Shown one piece after another: positions 1 through 8,589 of a stretch of DNA of 64,000 nucleotides (position 1 is the stretch's first letter; each line of letters begins with the position of its first letter). The notes beneath the pieces are model-generated. The model searched no databases and was not told the DNA's origin. It saw only the letters and a program-made list of their open reading frames with translations. Location: assembly GCA_963974105.1 (NCBI GenBank), contig CAXBBG010000001.1, forward strand, positions 558,001 to 622,000. Reading direction: 5' to 3'. The stretch is from UBA2136 sp963974105. Lineage in GTDB: Bacteria; Pseudomonadota; Alphaproteobacteria; UBA2136. Both the position numbers and the translations under genes were made by a program.

Positions 1-1
1 T

Positions 2-1678
2 TGGTATAAAATGAAGCACTCTTACCCTATTTCTTGGCGTTCTAAAGCGCCCCTTATTTTCCGTACAACGCCACAGTGGTTTGTCGCGCTTGATAAAGCT
101 GTTGAAGGTGCTGACACAGTACGCACAACAGCACTTAAAGAAATTAAAAATATAGGTGAAGCTGGCGGGTGGATACCTGCTTATGGACAAAACCGTATTA
201 CAGCTATGTTAAGTGGTCGCCCTGACTGGTGTATTTCACGTCAGCGCGCTTGGGGTGTGCCGATCACAATTATGCAGCACAAACCAACAGGTGATTACAC
301 TTTTGAAGCAGAGGTTTTTGAACATATTCAAACCTTGGTGGCAAAAGACGGTATTGACGTTTGGGAAACGCTTAGCGTTGAAGAACTTTTACCAGCAGGT
401 TATCTTGCGTCTAAGGGCTGGAAAGCTGAAGATATGGTCAAAGAGACAGATATTTTAGATGTATGGTTTGACAGTGGTACAACTTACGCCCATGTGGTGG
501 AAGATAAAATGGGACAAAAGCTTCCAGCTGACTTGTACCTTGAAGGTTCAGACCAGCACCGTGGTTGGTTTAATTCATCTTTAACGGCTTGTGTGGCAAC
601 ACGCGGGTACGCCCCTTACAAGCAAGTGCTAACGCATGGCTTTGTTGTCGATGGCCAAGGTAAAAAGATGTCAAAATCGATTGGTAATGTGATAACACCT
701 GCTCAAATTGCAAAGAATTATGGTATGGATATCTTACGCCTTTGGGTGGCAGGTGCCGACTATAACGAAGACATTCGCTACAGTGAAGAAATTATGAAAG
801 GTGTGGCAGACAGTTACCGACGTTTCCGTAATACTTTCCGTTTCTTACTTGGTAATTTGTATGACTTTGATGAGAATACCGACATGGTGGACTTACAAGA
901 TATGCCAGATCTTGAAAAATGGGTGATGAGTAAATTGCACACAACATTGCGTGACGTGCAAACGAATTATGATACATATCAATTCCGCCGTGTGTATGAG
1001 CTGTTACATAATTTCTGTGCGAAAGAGCTCTCGAGTTTGTATTTCGATATTCGTAAAGATAGTTTGTATTGCGACCCACGTAATGAAACAGACGAAGGTG
1101 AAGCGTTTTACAGACGTCGTCGCGCTTGTCAAACGGTGTTAGTGCATTTACTTAAAGGTTTAACAACGCACTTGGCACCTATCATGCCGTTTAGCACAGA
1201 CGAAGTATGGCGTAGTGCCTTTGGTGACAAGGAAGAACTGCACCTGCAAGACTTTTCAGTGATAGAAGATGTATGGCATAATGCAGACTTAGAAGTGGAA
1301 TTTGACACTGTTTGGACACTGCGTGATGAGGTGAACATGGCCATTGAAGAGAAAAGAAGTTCTGGCGAAGTGAAGTCAAACTTGGAAGCGAGAGTTTCTA
1401 TGTCTCAAGAGGTCTTGAAAATTGAAACAAAACCAAAAGATATGACGCTTGAAGATTTAGCCGATTATTTGGTCGTTTCTGAAATTCATATTGTGGCTGG
1501 CAACAGCACAGATATTGTTGTGACACCACTCACAATGAGTACTGATTACGTGAAATGTACCCGTTCATGGCGATACGTAGCTAAAGAAGATGCTGTAAAT
1601 GTAGAAGAAGATGTTTACGTAACAGCGCGAGATGCTGTATCATTAAAGGCGAATAAAGAAAAAGAGGAAGCTGCGTAA
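2..1678 (+). CDS. ileS: Isoleucyl-tRNA synthetase, 3' part (5' end outside window)
   Basis: Charges tRNA-Ile with isoleucine in the cytoplasm. The open frame runs back to base 2 (W-Y-K before the first ATG at 11), so this is the C-terminal 558 residues of a class I enzyme that is usually about 930. Visible motifs are TPQWF, the WCISRQRAWGVPI block and the KMSKS signature (bases 665-679), followed by the anticodon-binding helical domain. The C-terminal zinc finger normally reads KCxRCW...CxRC. Here it reads KCTRSW and VYVTARDAV, so three of four Cys ligands are replaced. The stop overlaps the lspA start by one base (TAATG), so the two are probably co-translated. Identity is certain; the start lies outside the window. 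Confidence 0.97.
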   Translation, partial: WYKMKHSYPISWRSKAPLIFRTTPQWFVALDKAVEGADTVRTTALKEIKNIGEAGGWIPAYGQNRITAMLSGRPDWCISRQRAWGVPITIMQHKPTGDYTFEAEVFEHIQTLVAKDGIDVWETLSVEELLPAGYLASKGWKAEDMVKETDILDVWFDSGTTYAHVVEDKMGQKLPADLYLEGSDQHRGWFNSSLTACVATRGYAPYKQVLTHGFVVDGQGKKMSKSIGNVITPAQIAKNYGMDILRLWVAGADYNEDIRYSEEIMKGVADSYRRFRNTFRFLLGNLYDFDENTDMVDLQDMPDLEKWVMSKLHTTLRDVQTNYDTYQFRRVYELLHNFCAKELSSLYFDIRKDSLYCDPRNETDEGEAFYRRRRACQTVLVHLLKGLTTHLAPIMPFSTDEVWRSAFGDKEELHLQDFSVIEDVWHNADLEVEFDTVWTLRDEVNMAIEEKRSSGEVKSNLEARVSMSQEVLKIETKPKDMTLEDLADYLVVSEIHIVAGNSTDIVVTPLTMSTDYVKCTRSWRYVAKEDAVNVEEDVYVTARDAVSLKANKEKEEAA

Positions 1679-2184
1679 TGAAAATAATGAAAACTTACAT
1701 TTCAATGCGCCTACTTGGCTTGTTGGCTGCTGTGTTGTGGTTGGTGGTTGATCAGGCAACAAAGCAGGTTGCTTTGGCATATTTAACGGTAGAGCCTGTA
1801 AGTATTATCGATGGTTTCTTTAATTTGCGTTTGGCGTTTAACCGTGGGGTGTCATTTAGTATGCTGGGCGGCTTAAATGCAGAAGATCTTCCAGAAATTT
1901 TAGGTATCTTCGCTTTTGTTGTGAGTGTTGTTATTATTCATGTGATGGCTAGACACAAAGAACGTCTTTCTTATGTTTTAGGTTTAGGTTTTATTTTAGG
2001 TGGCGCTATTGGTAATGGTATTGACCGATTTGCACACCGTGCGGTGGTTGACTTTCTAGACTTTCACTACGCGGGTTGGCACTGGCCAACATTTAATATT
2101 GCGGATATTGCAATATTCTTAGGTGTCGTGTTAATGTTATGGGACGCTTATTTTGAAAGCAATGAAATTGAAGATGGGAAATAA
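1678..2184 (+). CDS. lspA: Lipoprotein signal peptidase (signal peptidase II)
   Basis: Inner-membrane aspartyl protease that removes the signal peptide from prolipoproteins after diacylglyceryl modification. At 168 residues it has normal family length. It shows the expected four membrane segments and the conserved blocks NRGVSFS (55-61), GNGIDR (112-117), VVDFLDF (123-129) and FNIAD (139-143), so the aspartates of the active site are present. The ATG at 1678 overlaps the ileS stop by one base. An internal ATG at residue 10 is a possible alternative start. The ileS-lspA order is common in proteobacteria, and the next gene encodes a lipoprotein that would be a substrate. Confidence 0.96.
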   Translation: MKIMKTYISMRLLGLLAAVLWLVVDQATKQVALAYLTVEPVSIIDGFFNLRLAFNRGVSFSMLGGLNAEDLPEILGIFAFVVSVVIIHVMARHKERLSYVLGLGFILGGAIGNGIDRFAHRAVVDFLDFHYAGWHWPTFNIADIAIFLGVVLMLWDAYFESNEIEDGK

Positions 2185-2200
2185 ACAGGGGATGATTAAA

Positions 2201-2626
2201 ATGTATAAAATGATGGCTTTAGTAGTTGTATCAGCTGCTTTAACGGGTTGCCTTGGTGGAAAAAATGCGCCAGATGAAATGGCTGTTATTGACCATGCAC
2301 CACTGACACTACCGCCAAGTTTTGAATTACGTCCACCACGTCAAGGTTATGCACCGGCAACGGCAGCTGCAAATAAAAAAGCGCAAGACCTTATCTTGGG
2401 TAAAAAAGAAATGCAGCAACAGGCAACAACAACAGATAACTGGTTGATTGAAAAAGCAGGTGGTGAAACACGTAATGCCTCTATTCGTGAGTTGATGGCG
2501 GAAGAATCTCGTGATGGAAACGTTGATGCTGAAAAAGAAGGTTGGTTAGAAGGTATGTTTTCGGAAGAAAAAAATGCGGATCCAACTTTAGAAGAATTAG
2601 CTGAAATGGCTAAAAAAGAAAAATAA
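2201..2626 (+). CDS. DUF3035-type lipoprotein
   Basis: Small lipoprotein of about 141 residues. The signal sequence starts MYKMMALVVV and ends in the lipobox LTGC, so the mature protein begins at Cys17 and should be lipidated and cut by the upstream LspA. The mature part has the features of the alphaproteobacterial DUF3035 family found after lspA: a PLTLPPSFELRPP proline-rich stretch, then a charged C-terminal half ending LEELAEMAKKEK. The family's function is not known to me. The start at 2201 is chosen because AGGGG lies about nine bases upstream. An ATG at 2192 and a longer frame overlapping lspA from 2153 are also open. Confidence 0.85.
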   Translation: MYKMMALVVVSAALTGCLGGKNAPDEMAVIDHAPLTLPPSFELRPPRQGYAPATAAANKKAQDLILGKKEMQQQATTTDNWLIEKAGGETRNASIRELMAEESRDGNVDAEKEGWLEGMFSEEKNADPTLEELAEMAKKEK

Positions 2627-2651
2627 GTTAAATCATATAAAGGCTTTAAAT

Positions 2652-4007
2652 ATGCGACGTTTGCATTTTATCACTGCCGCTATACTTGCCCTCATTGCAC
2701 CAACTGCGTGGGGGCTTGATTTTAGCAAATACACACTTAAAAATGGTATGGATGTTTATATTATACCTGACCATCGCACGCCTGTGGTGGTGAATTTTGT
2801 GTGGTATAAAGCAGGTGCAGCAGATGAAAAAAATGGTCAAACAGGTATTGCACACATGTTAGAACATTTGATGTTTAAAGGCACAAAACATATCCCACCT
2901 CAAGAGTTTTCAAAGATTGTGGCGCGTAATGGCGGGCAAGATAACGCTTTTACATCTTCTGACTACACAGCCTATTTTCAAAAGGTGGCAAAGGAAAACT
3001 TGCCGCGTATGATGGAAATTGAATCGGATCGTATGCGCGGTTTAACTTTTAGCGATGCGGAGTTTTTACCAGAACGTGACGTTGTGATGGAAGAGCGTCG
3101 TTGGCGCATTGACAGTAAGCCTCAAAACCGCTTTTATGAAGAATTGATGTATAAGCATATGCCCAACCATCCTTACGGTCGCCCTGTGATCGGCTGGAAA
3201 AGGGATATTGAAGCTTATACAGCAGATGTTGCCCATGACTGGTATAAAAGATGGTATCAACCCAATAATGCATTTCTTATTCTTGTAGGGGATATTACAG
3301 AAGAAGAGGCAAAGGTGCTGGTTGAAAAAACATATGCACAAGTCCCTTCAACTAAAGAAATTACGCATGATGAGTGGATTGTTGAGCCATTGTGGTCAGA
3401 AGCTAAGCGTTTTGAAAAAGTAGACCCAGAAATTCAAGTACCAACATGGGTGCGTACATATCGTGCGCCGAGTGCTTTTGCGGGTATAGCAGGGCAAAAA
3501 ACGGGTACGGAAGATTTTTTAAGTCTAACATTGTTGGCAGATGTTTTGGGTGGCGGTTCTTCAAGTATTCTTTATGAAAAGTTAGTTAAGGAAATGAAGC
3601 TAGCAGATGCTGTAAGTGCTGACTACAATGCCGTTGCACGTGGTGAATCAACTTTTGACATTATTATTACGCCAAAAGAGGGGGTGCAACTTTCACGTAT
3701 TGAAAGTGCTTATGAAGAGGTGCTTGTTGATTTTCTGAAAAATGGTTTAAGTGGTTCTACAGATGCTTTAGAGCGTGCGAAGGTGCGCCGTGTTTCGAGT
3801 GATGTTTATGGTAGAGATGATCCTTTTTCGGCTGCTTACGTTTTAGGACGTTGGTTGGTGGCAGGTGGCCTTGCTGACAATTACGACGACTGGCTAAGTG
3901 ATATTAAGCTTGTTACAAAGCAAGATATTTTAAGTGTTGCTGGTCAGTATTTGAAAAAGTCTCAGTCAACAACAGGCGTACTTGTCTCTGATTCGACTCA
4001 GTTTTAG
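2652..4007 (+). CDS. M16 family zinc metallopeptidase (catalytic subunit)
   Basis: Secreted, probably periplasmic, M16 (pitrilysin/processing-peptidase-like) protease of 451 residues. An N-terminal signal peptide of about 21 residues ends TAWG. The inverted zinc site HMLEH is at 68-72 and the third-ligand/acidic block RDVVMEERR at about 142-150, so the N-terminal domain looks active. The C-terminal half is the usual second M16 domain with a glycine-rich GGGSSSILYEKL segment. The paired gene downstream encodes an M16 protein lacking the zinc site. Such active/inactive pairs form heterodimers in characterised bacterial systems, so a heterodimer is the likely form here (inference). Substrate unknown. 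Confidence 0.93.
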   Translation: MRRLHFITAAILALIAPTAWGLDFSKYTLKNGMDVYIIPDHRTPVVVNFVWYKAGAADEKNGQTGIAHMLEHLMFKGTKHIPPQEFSKIVARNGGQDNAFTSSDYTAYFQKVAKENLPRMMEIESDRMRGLTFSDAEFLPERDVVMEERRWRIDSKPQNRFYEELMYKHMPNHPYGRPVIGWKRDIEAYTADVAHDWYKRWYQPNNAFLILVGDITEEEAKVLVEKTYAQVPSTKEITHDEWIVEPLWSEAKRFEKVDPEIQVPTWVRTYRAPSAFAGIAGQKTGTEDFLSLTLLADVLGGGSSSILYEKLVKEMKLADAVSADYNAVARGESTFDIIITPKEGVQLSRIESAYEEVLVDFLKNGLSGSTDALERAKVRRVSSDVYGRDDPFSAAYVLGRWLVAGGLADNYDDWLSDIKLVTKQDILSVAGQYLKKSQSTTGVLVSDSTQF

Positions 4008-4024
4008 TGTGTTTTTTATAGCAC

Positions 4025-4046
4025 GGCAATCGCCAGTTGCCTTTTT
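4025..4046 (+). terminator. Weak hairpin plus T-run after first M16 gene
   Basis: GGCAA (4025-4029) pairs with TTGCC (4037-4041) around a seven-base loop and is followed by five Ts. It lies 18 bases past the M16 stop. The stem is short, so termination is probably partial; a stronger candidate lies at 4250-4287. Confidence 0.4.
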
Positions 4047-4249
4047 GGTGTTATTTTCATTTTTTTATATAAGGTAATGAATTCGGTGCTCTTTTTGCTG
4101 GACTTGCTAGTCCAACTGGGATACTTTACCTGTGACAATCCAAAAACATACCACTTTAGTAGTATTACTTTAGAGGTACACAGATTGTAGAACTTTAAAA
4201 GCGAGCGGTTGTTGTGAGAATAATGACCAAACACTTTAATTCCCTAATT

Positions 4250-4287
4250 ATTAAACGCTGTCATGCAAATGGCGGCGTTTAATTTTA
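4250..4287 (+). terminator. Rho-independent terminator between the two M16 genes
   Basis: A 13-pair RNA stem: ATTAAACGCTGTC (4250-4262) pairs with GGCGGCGTTTAAT (4271-4283), nine outer pairs perfect and two G-U, with an eight-base loop and a following T-run. It closes the 346-base gap between the paired M16 genes. The rest of the gap holds no convincing ORF, only a small hairpin at 4099-4114 (TGGAC/GTCCA). Confidence 0.6.
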
Positions 4288-4353
4288 TTAGCCATTTTGC
4301 TTAATTTGCCGTAGAATACACCGCAATATTTTAATAATTAGAAAATAAAAAAT

Positions 4354-5646
4354 ATGCGCTTCTTGGTTACAGTTTTCTTTGTTTTTTGTGCGGTTCAAGC
4401 TCAAGCTTTAAATATACAACAAGTCTCATCTCCAAAGCTGGGTGTTCAAGCTTTACTGGTCGAAAGTCAAAGTATCCCTATGGTGAATATTCAAGTTGCT
4501 TTTCGTGCAGGTAGTGCCTTTGACCCACAAGGTAAAGGCGGTCTTGCACATTTAACAGGCGCTCTTTTTGATGAAGGTGCGGGTGATTTAGACTCGAAAG
4601 CTTATACTGAATCGCTTGAACGTATTGGTGCGCTTTTTTCTGTGAACCCAGGGCTGCTCAATACAACTTTTTCAATGCGCACATTAAGCGATAAAAAAGA
4701 AGAAGCCTTTAAACTTTTGGGTATGGCTATCTCACAACCAAGATTTGATAAAGAAGCTTTTAAACGCATGCAAGACGCAACATTAAGCGCTATAAAATCG
4801 GCGCAACAAAACCCAGGTAGCATTGCAAATTTATTGTTGCGTGAAAATTTGTATATCAATCATCCTTATGGTCAGCCCACAAACGGCATACAAACCGTTG
4901 TTGAAAATTTAAGTGTTTTAGATGTGCAAAACTTTTATAAGGCAAACTTTACCCGCCGTAACATGGTGGTAAGCGTGGTGGGGGATATTACAAAAGCTGA
5001 GCTAGAAAATTATTTAGATCTTTTATTTGAAAATTTGCCACAAGGGCAAGGACGTCAACAAGTGGCGCAGGCCCCAGAAGCTATCACACCTGTTATTATA
5101 CGTGAAACACGCGCGGTGCCACAGTCGACAGTTTATTTGGCGCACCTGGGCATTAACCGTGAAGACAAAGACTATTATGCGGCTTATGCCATGAATTACA
5201 TTTTAGGGGGGGGCGGTTTTAATTCACGCTTGATGGAAGAAATTCGCGAAAAGAGGGGCCTTGCTTATGGTGTTTCAAGTTATTTTGAACCTTTGCCACA
5301 TAAAGGTGCGTTTATTGCGTCTGTAAGTACAAAAAACAAAGATGTACAAACGGCTATTTCGCTCATTAAAAAAGAAATTGCACGCCTGAAGAAAAAGGGT
5401 GTTACCGATGAAGAATACGCAGGTGCTATGAGCTTTTTAAAAGGGTCTTTCCCACTCCGTTTAGATTCGAGCAGTAAAGTGCTTGGTTATTTAACCACCA
5501 TGCAAATGGAAAATTTAGGATTAGACTATTTAGATAAATGGACCAAGCGTATTGAAAGTGTTAGCAAAGAAGATATGCAACGTGTGGCTAAGCGTTTGTT
5601 ACATGAAAATGAGATGATCACAGTTATTGTGGGCGGTGAAGAATAG
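4354..5646 (+). CDS. M16 family peptidase-like protein lacking the zinc site
   Basis: Secreted 430-residue M16 homologue with a signal peptide ending AVQAQA at about 18. At the position of the HxxEH zinc motif it reads HLTGA (66-70), so the catalytic Glu and second His are missing and the protein should be non-catalytic. It keeps the C-terminal glycine-rich loop and the R...Y segment EKRGLAYGVSSYF, which in two-subunit M16 proteases is the substrate-binding contribution of the inactive partner. Its partner is therefore probably the upstream M16 gene. It ends three bases before xseA. Confidence 0.92.
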   Translation: MRFLVTVFFVFCAVQAQALNIQQVSSPKLGVQALLVESQSIPMVNIQVAFRAGSAFDPQGKGGLAHLTGALFDEGAGDLDSKAYTESLERIGALFSVNPGLLNTTFSMRTLSDKKEEAFKLLGMAISQPRFDKEAFKRMQDATLSAIKSAQQNPGSIANLLLRENLYINHPYGQPTNGIQTVVENLSVLDVQNFYKANFTRRNMVVSVVGDITKAELENYLDLLFENLPQGQGRQQVAQAPEAITPVIIRETRAVPQSTVYLAHLGINREDKDYYAAYAMNYILGGGGFNSRLMEEIREKRGLAYGVSSYFEPLPHKGAFIASVSTKNKDVQTAISLIKKEIARLKKKGVTDEEYAGAMSFLKGSFPLRLDSSSKVLGYLTTMQMENLGLDYLDKWTKRIESVSKEDMQRVAKRLLHENEMITVIVGGEE

Positions 5647-5648
5647 AG

Positions 5649-7028
5649 ATGAGTGATCTTTTTTCTTATGCCGATACCAAAAATGAAGACGCGCCTAGTG
5701 CGCCCCCACGTGATAATATTTTAACGGTATCTCAGTTATCAAACCAATTACGCATGGCGGTAGAATCACGCTTTTCAGGCCTTGCGGTAGAAGGTGAAAT
5801 TTCAGGTTTAAAGCGTGCGGCGTCGGGGCATGTTTATTTTGATCTAAAAGACGATGAAAATTTAGTAAAATCGATTGTTTGGCGCACACAAGCCGACCGT
5901 ATAAAATGTAAAATTGAAGATGGTTTGCAGGTGGTGGTGCATGGAAAACTCACAACCTATGGCGCACGCAGTAATTACCAGTTGGTTGTGAGCCGTATAG
6001 AGCCTGCTGGCATGGGCGCTTTAATGCAAAAGTTTGAGGAAATGAAGGCGAGGCTTGAAAAAGAAGGCTTGTTTGATGTTGCCCTTAAAAAAGAAATCCC
6101 TTTTATTCCAAGTAAAATTGGTATTGTCACGTCGCCCACAGGTGCGGTGATTGACGATATACTACACCGTATACGTGACCGTTTTCCAAGCCATGTTGTG
6201 CTTTATCCAGCCTTGGTACAAGGTGTGGGGGCTAAGCAAGAAATTGCTAAAGGTATCGCCTACTTTAATGCGCTTCCTAAAGAGGAACAGCCTGATGTTA
6301 TTATTGTGGCACGGGGCGGTGGTTCTTTAGAAGATTTATGGGCATTTAACGAAGAAATTGTAGTGCGCGCGGTGGCAGCTTCATTGATTCCTATTATTAG
6401 CGCCGTTGGCCATGAACCTGACACAACGCTATGTGATTATGTGGCTGACTTACGTGCGCCAACGCCAACAGCCGCGGCTGAAATGGTGGTGCCTGTCCGT
6501 GCGGATTTGGTTTACACCACTTCTCTTTTAAGGGGTAAGCTCGAACAAGCGATGTTGAGTCGTTTAAGTTATACTAAAAAACACTTAAAACTTATGGCGC
6601 AAACATTGGGTGACCCGATGAGCCGTCTGACGCAGGCCAAGCTACGCCTGGATGAACGCAGTGAGAGATTTATACAGGCTTTTAGCAGCTTTACAAAATT
6701 GAAAAAACAACGCTTTGACGCAGTGCAGGGGCGTTTATCTTTAGAAACATGGGCATCTTATCGCCAGAACAAGGAAGAACGTTTAAACAACCTTACACAG
6801 CGCCTTAATCCTGAGATATTACAGCGTCAACTACACCTTAAACGTAAACAACTTGTAGAATGCGAAAAGCTACTGATAAGCCTTTCTCCGCAGGGGCCCT
6901 TAAAGCGCGGTTATGCCTATATTTCCAATAAAGACGGTTCTGTTGTGCGCAATAAGGCGAGTCTAGGCGAGAAGGACGTGAATATTCACTTTATTGATGG
7001 TGAGGTTACGGCTAAAATTACTTCTTAA
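5649..7028 (+). CDS. xseA: Exodeoxyribonuclease VII large subunit
   Basis: Catalytic subunit of the single-strand-specific exonuclease VII, acting in DNA repair with the small subunit XseB (not in this window). 459 residues, normal length. An N-terminal OB-fold covers about residues 22-115 (LTVSQLSNQLR then VEGEISG), followed by the catalytic domain with VTSPTGAVIDDI, ARGGGSLEDLWAFN and the signature DLRAPTPTAAAEM. A long coiled-coil region and a short C-terminal segment complete it. The ATG is two bases after the stop of the M16 gene, so the two are co-transcribed. Confidence 0.97.
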   Translation: MSDLFSYADTKNEDAPSAPPRDNILTVSQLSNQLRMAVESRFSGLAVEGEISGLKRAASGHVYFDLKDDENLVKSIVWRTQADRIKCKIEDGLQVVVHGKLTTYGARSNYQLVVSRIEPAGMGALMQKFEEMKARLEKEGLFDVALKKEIPFIPSKIGIVTSPTGAVIDDILHRIRDRFPSHVVLYPALVQGVGAKQEIAKGIAYFNALPKEEQPDVIIVARGGGSLEDLWAFNEEIVVRAVAASLIPIISAVGHEPDTTLCDYVADLRAPTPTAAAEMVVPVRADLVYTTSLLRGKLEQAMLSRLSYTKKHLKLMAQTLGDPMSRLTQAKLRLDERSERFIQAFSSFTKLKKQRFDAVQGRLSLETWASYRQNKEERLNNLTQRLNPEILQRQLHLKRKQLVECEKLLISLSPQGPLKRGYAYISNKDGSVVRNKASLGEKDVNIHFIDGEVTAKITS

Positions 7029-7040
7029 CATAGCTAATAC

Positions 7041-7068
7041 TTGTATTTTGGTTATAAAACCTTATAAT
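7041..7068 (+). promoter_or_regulatory. Sigma-70-type promoter after xseA
   Basis: A perfect -10 box TATAAT (7063-7068) sits 16 bases after a weak -35 TTGTAT (7041-7046). Expected start is near 7075. It points at a non-coding stretch that ends in a strong terminator 130 bases later, not directly at the next gene. Confidence 0.55.
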
Positions 7069-7074
7069 ATATAA

Positions 7075-7204
7075 TAATCGTTTATTAGAACCTTATCCGG
7101 GCAATGACCTCAACACAGGCAAGCGTACGTATGAGGCTTAGGGGAGAGACTGTATAAAAGTCACTACCGCATATTTGAAGAGAGAGGTTTTACCTCTCTT
7201 TTTT
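7075..7204 (+). ncRNA. Candidate small RNA between xseA and the M23 gene
   Basis: A non-coding stretch of about 130 bases bounded by a TATAAT promoter and a strong intrinsic terminator, with the next CDS starting 46 bases beyond. Within it CCTCA pairs with TGAGG, and GACT with AGTC, so some structure is likely. I could not match it to 6S, SRP RNA, tmRNA or a known riboswitch class. A 17-codon frame starting ATG 7104 has no clear ribosome site. It could instead be the xseA 3' UTR with a fortuitous promoter. Confidence 0.4.
7181..7204 (+). terminator. Rho-independent terminator
   Basis: AGAGAGGT (7181-7188) and ACCTCTCT (7192-7199) form an eight-pair stem with a three-base loop, followed by five Ts. 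Confidence 0.85.
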
Positions 7205-7250
7205 AATGCTACTATAGTTTTTATGTATACCTTATGCCATGATAGGCTCT

Positions 7251-8072
7251 ATGAAATTAAGACTTATTCTTTCATTGTTGTTTTTGATATTAAGCCCTAC
7301 GGTGCAAGCGTTAGAGCTTTTTGGTTATGCGCAACAAGGCGGCTATTTAATGGGCCACACTGTTCCTGATGCTCAAATTACCTTTGGTGATGCCAAAACA
7401 AAGGCAGATGAAACAGGCACTTTTTTAATTGGTATTCCGCGTGATCAGGCTGAAAAGAGCCAGTTGAGTATCATGCTGATGGGCGGGATTGAAGAAAAAC
7501 ACGATATTTCAATCGCTCAAAACAATTATAAAACGCAGGCGATTAAAGGAGTTCAAGATAAGCATGTGACCCCGCGCTCTAAAGTTGATTTGGATCAAAT
7601 TGCGTCAGACACATATCAAATTAACGCAGCGCGCGGGGTTTTTGAAAGCTTACCATTTATTCAAACACCTTTTGCGCACCCTGTACATGGTAAAATTACA
7701 GGGGTTTATGGCAGCAGACGTACCTATAACGGTGAAGAGCGTAATTGGCATAAAGGTGCCGATTTTGCAGCCCCGCGTGGTACAAAAATTCAAGCACCTG
7801 CAGCAGGTGTGGTGCGTTTGGCTTTAAAGAATTCTTTTTTTAACGGTAATTTAGTTATTATTGACCATGGTTATCAACTCATGACAATTTATGCACACAT
7901 GGACAGCATAAGCGTTCAGGTTGGTGACAAAGTTGAAGTAGGTGATATACTTGGTACGCTTGGTAGTACAGGGCGCTCCACAGGGCCACATTTACACTGG
8001 GGTTTATATTGGCGTAATATGGCTCTTAACCCTATGTTGCTTTTACAAAAACAAGCAACATTAAATGAATAA
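7251..8072 (+). CDS. M23 family metallopeptidase (LytM domain)
   Basis: Secreted peptidoglycan endopeptidase-like protein of 273 residues. The signal peptide starts MKLRLILSLLF and ends PTVQA. The first part is an unassigned beta-rich region. The C-terminal LytM domain has the first zinc motif HKGADFAAPRG and the second HLHWG, with GTKIQAPAAGVV, IDHG and YAHMD between, so the HxxxD and HxH ligands are intact. It probably acts on peptide cross-links in the periplasm. I chose the ATG at 7251 (signal peptide begins there) over an in-frame ATG at 7239. Confidence 0.93.
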   Translation: MKLRLILSLLFLILSPTVQALELFGYAQQGGYLMGHTVPDAQITFGDAKTKADETGTFLIGIPRDQAEKSQLSIMLMGGIEEKHDISIAQNNYKTQAIKGVQDKHVTPRSKVDLDQIASDTYQINAARGVFESLPFIQTPFAHPVHGKITGVYGSRRTYNGEERNWHKGADFAAPRGTKIQAPAAGVVRLALKNSFFNGNLVIIDHGYQLMTIYAHMDSISVQVGDKVEVGDILGTLGSTGRSTGPHLHWGLYWRNMALNPMLLLQKQATLNE

Positions 8073-8083
8073 AGGAATACAGC

Positions 8084-8497
8084 ATGTTTAAAATAATTAT
8101 GGGTATTATACACACGGTACTTTTATTTGGTACTTTGGCGCTTACTTATGAATATTATGGCAATGTAAAGCCTCAGTATGAGCTGACAGAAGCTATGGGT
8201 CATGCTATTTATTTTGGTGTATTGGGTGTTTCTGTGCTTTGGGCATTGGGTAATGCTGTCATTGGCGCTGCTATGGGTATGGCTGCTGGTGGTATTTTAG
8301 ATGGTATTAAAATGGGCTTAACCATTGGTATCGGTATGAGCCTTGGACGTTTATGGCCTTATGTTTTAGTCTTTGCTTTGGGTGCTTATTTAAACAATGC
8401 TGAAATATGGGTGATTGTTGGTGCTATTCTTTTGGGGCTGGTATGTTTTGGTATAAACTCTATGGTGATGTATGTTTGGGGTAACCGCAATAATTAA
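8084..8497 (+). CDS. Small four-helix membrane protein, unrecognised
   Basis: 137 residues with about four hydrophobic segments (roughly 4-21, 41-70, 75-100 and 106-130) rich in Gly, Ala and Met. I see no catalytic motif and no family I can name. A good ribosome site (AAAGGA, seven bases before the ATG) overlaps the stop of the M23 gene, so it is translated as the second gene of that operon. A role linked to the cell wall is only a guess from position. Confidence 0.7.
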   Translation: MFKIIMGIIHTVLLFGTLALTYEYYGNVKPQYELTEAMGHAIYFGVLGVSVLWALGNAVIGAAMGMAAGGILDGIKMGLTIGIGMSLGRLWPYVLVFALGAYLNNAEIWVIVGAILLGLVCFGINSMVMYVWGNRNN

Positions 8498-8510
8498 GAC
8501 CTAAATGGTG

Positions 8511-8547
8511 AACGCTTCAAAGGCTTTATCATATAAATAAAAGCGTT
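8511..8547. repeat. Inverted repeat between convergent genes
   Basis: AACGCTT (8511-8517) and AAGCGTT (8541-8547) are perfect inverted copies with an AT-rich loop containing a further small hairpin (TTTAT-CAT-ATAAA). It lies between the convergent small membrane protein and acyltransferase genes. There is no T-run on either side, so a terminator role is uncertain. Confidence 0.35.
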
Positions 8548-8589
8548 GCATCAAGCTAACTCAAACCAAACGACTTGTTTTCAATACCG

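Noticed and set aside
2153..2200. Longer lipoprotein start overlapping lspA
   Set aside because: It would put a non-signal charged stretch before the lipobox; the 2201 ATG has AGGGG at proper spacing and starts the signal peptide.
4016..4234. Minus-strand frame of 72 codons between the M16 genes
   Set aside because: No ribosome site, no recognisable features, and it overlaps terminator structures.
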